DNA of 14,193 nt from Baffinella frigidus (Eukaryota; Cryptophyceae; Cryptomonadales; Baffinellaceae). The translations under genes were made by a program, and so were the position numbers. The notes below the pieces were generated by a model. It saw nothing but the letters and a program-made list of their open reading frames with translations. It had not been told where the DNA came from and ran no database searches. Below, in pieces: positions 13,052-14,193 of this stretch. The stretch lies in assembly GCA_026770585.1 (NCBI GenBank), contig MU646582.1, forward strand, positions 46,382 through 60,574, in the 5' to 3' direction. How positions within the stretch are numbered: the stretch's first letter is position 1; the number at the start of each line of letters is the position of its first letter.

Positions 13052-13941
13052 GGCAAGGGTGCTGGCGAGGCACGGACACTGCCCCCCCCAAAAAACAAAA
13101 ACGGAAATGGAACCCGTTTCAGTTTTAAGCGACCTCGTTTTATAATTTGTACCAGAACGAGTTTCTTGCCAAATCTGTTTCTACCGGCTCCGATTACGAA
13201 GTGAGGGTGTGTTAGAACTTGGCAAGGGCGCTGGCGAGGCGCTATGGGAACCAGGGATAGTCGGGTTTTTCACGTTTAGGGTTCAAGATTCGGGGTTCAG
13301 GGTTTAGAGTGCGCTGAAGCATTCAGTTTTTCAGAATGTTTAGGGGAGGTGAGACCATGGCAAGGGTGCTGGAGAGGCGTGGGCACTGCCCCTCAAACAG
13401 TTGAAAACGGAATTGGAACCGTTTTTAGTTTCAAGCGACCTCGTTTTATAATTTGTACCAGAACGAGTTTCTTGCCAAATCTATTTCTACCGGCTCCGAT
13501 CATGAAGTGAGGGTGTGTTAGAACTTGGCAAGGGTGCTGGTGAGGCGCTTCAGCTTTTAGTTTTCAGTTTTTGGGGTTTGGCTTCAGGATTTAGGGTTCA
13601 GGGTAACAAACCTTGGCAAGGGTGCTGACGAAGCGCTTCAGTTTTTACTTCTTAGTTTTTAGGGGTTGGGTTCAGGATTCAGGGTTCAGGGGTTTTAGGG
13701 TTTGGGTTCAGGATTCAGGGTTCAGGGTAGCAGACCTTAACAAGGGGGCTGGCGAGGCGCGGGCACTGCTCCTCAAATTGTTCAGCTTTTGGTTTTTAGG
13801 GTTTGGGTTCAGGCTTCAGGGTTCGGGGCTCAGGGTTTACAGCTTAAGGCACGCTCACGCCTTGCTATTTGAGGTGATCTTTGAGACGTTAGGGGGGGTC
13901 GGACCTTGGCAAGGGTGCTGGCGAGGCGTGGGCACTGCTCC
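13052..13941 (+). repeat. Composite satellite with GGCAAGGGTGCTGGCGAGGC units
   Basis: Seven copies of GGCAAGGGTGCTGGCGAGGC or close variants start at 13052, 13221, 13359, 13527, 13615, 13739 and 13918. The first four form two larger units about 307 bases apart; their cores (13110-13240 and 13415-13546) are over 90 percent alike by eye. In those cores CTCGTT and AACGAG flank a TTTGTACC motif as a small hairpin. Between copies are short TTCAGGG-type stretches. The plus-strand frames at 12965-13204 and 13613-14047 follow the repeat and are not called as genes. Confidence 0.85.
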
Positions 13942-14193
13942 TCGAAGCGGAATTGCGCCCGGAGTAACCTGTTCGTGCCAACAGCGAGAGAGAGAGTGTG
14001 AGAAAGAGAGAGAGGGAGGGAGAGAGAGAGAGAGAGTGTGTGTGTGAGTGAGTGTGCGTGTGAGAGAGAGAGCGCGCGAGAGAGAAGGAGAGAGAGAGAG
14101 TGTGTGTGAGAGAGAGAGTGACATAAGCACTGCTTCTCGAACCGGAATTGCGCCCGGAGTAACCTGTTCGTGCCAGCAGCGAGAGAGAGAGAG
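13932..14193 (+). repeat. 195-bp-period repeat with GA/GT microsatellites
   Basis: A segment of about 59 bases with GCACTGCTCCTCGAAGCGG and TTGCGCCCGGAGTAACCTG recurs at 13932 and 14127, each followed by a GA tract. The first tract (13983-14120) also contains GTGTGTGT runs and the second runs off the window at 14193. The minus-strand Ser/Leu frame is a translation of this tract. Confidence 0.9.

Overview
This window looks like repeat-dense, essentially non-coding nuclear DNA from a eukaryote. Heptamers of the TTTAGGG class recur in more than a dozen blocks. That telomere type is shared by land plants, many green algae, dinoflagellates and other alveolates, so it narrows the host without naming it. 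A repeat-rich algal or protist genome is my best guess. I found no complete protein gene, rRNA, tRNA, CRISPR array or bacterial-style operon. Most long open frames are translations of simple repeats. The one stretch that reads like real protein is a minus-strand frame at about 3060-3595, interrupted by a dispersed repeat; I cannot name it.

Layout. 1-1180: foldback elements (321-491, 511-711, 1039-1102). 1190-1590: a TAGGG pentamer block, then TTTAGGG heptamers. 1600-3020: dispersed repeats and two TA-flanked foldbacks (2023-2178, 2232-2385). 3020-3770: the coding-like minus-strand frame. 3733-4550: variant heptamers with 19 perfect TGTAGGG copies. 4725-5200: a GA microsatellite, the first copy of a 192-bp TIR element, and a 37-bp tandem repeat. 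5302-5481: foldback. 5509-6290: TTTAGGG blocks, a GA tract and a TTTCGGG block. 6346-7257: two more members of the same foldback family. 7698-7781: an unbroken run of 84 C. 7875-8994: half of an inverted duplicate, then a chain of six repeat structures. 9003-9194: second 192-bp element. 9200-10430: low-complexity sequence and a second 156-bp foldback. 10494-11073: heptamer blocks. 11118-11428: foldback and the other half of the inverted duplicate. 11926-12360: TTCAGGG-rich block. 12397-12813: foldback and third 192-bp element. 13050-14193: a composite satellite with GA/GT microsatellites.

The dominant theme is small non-autonomous DNA elements. At least eight copies in six sequence groups have terminal inverted repeats directly flanked by TA on both sides, and a ninth has TA on one side only. 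This is the pattern expected when Tc1/mariner-type (or other TA-targeting) transposases mobilise MITEs. No transposase is encoded here. The G-rich strand of nearly all heptamer blocks lies on the plus strand, as expected if a chromosome end lies, or once lay, to the right. Together these features suggest subtelomeric or heterochromatic DNA shaped by MITE insertion and by spread of variant telomere-like repeats.
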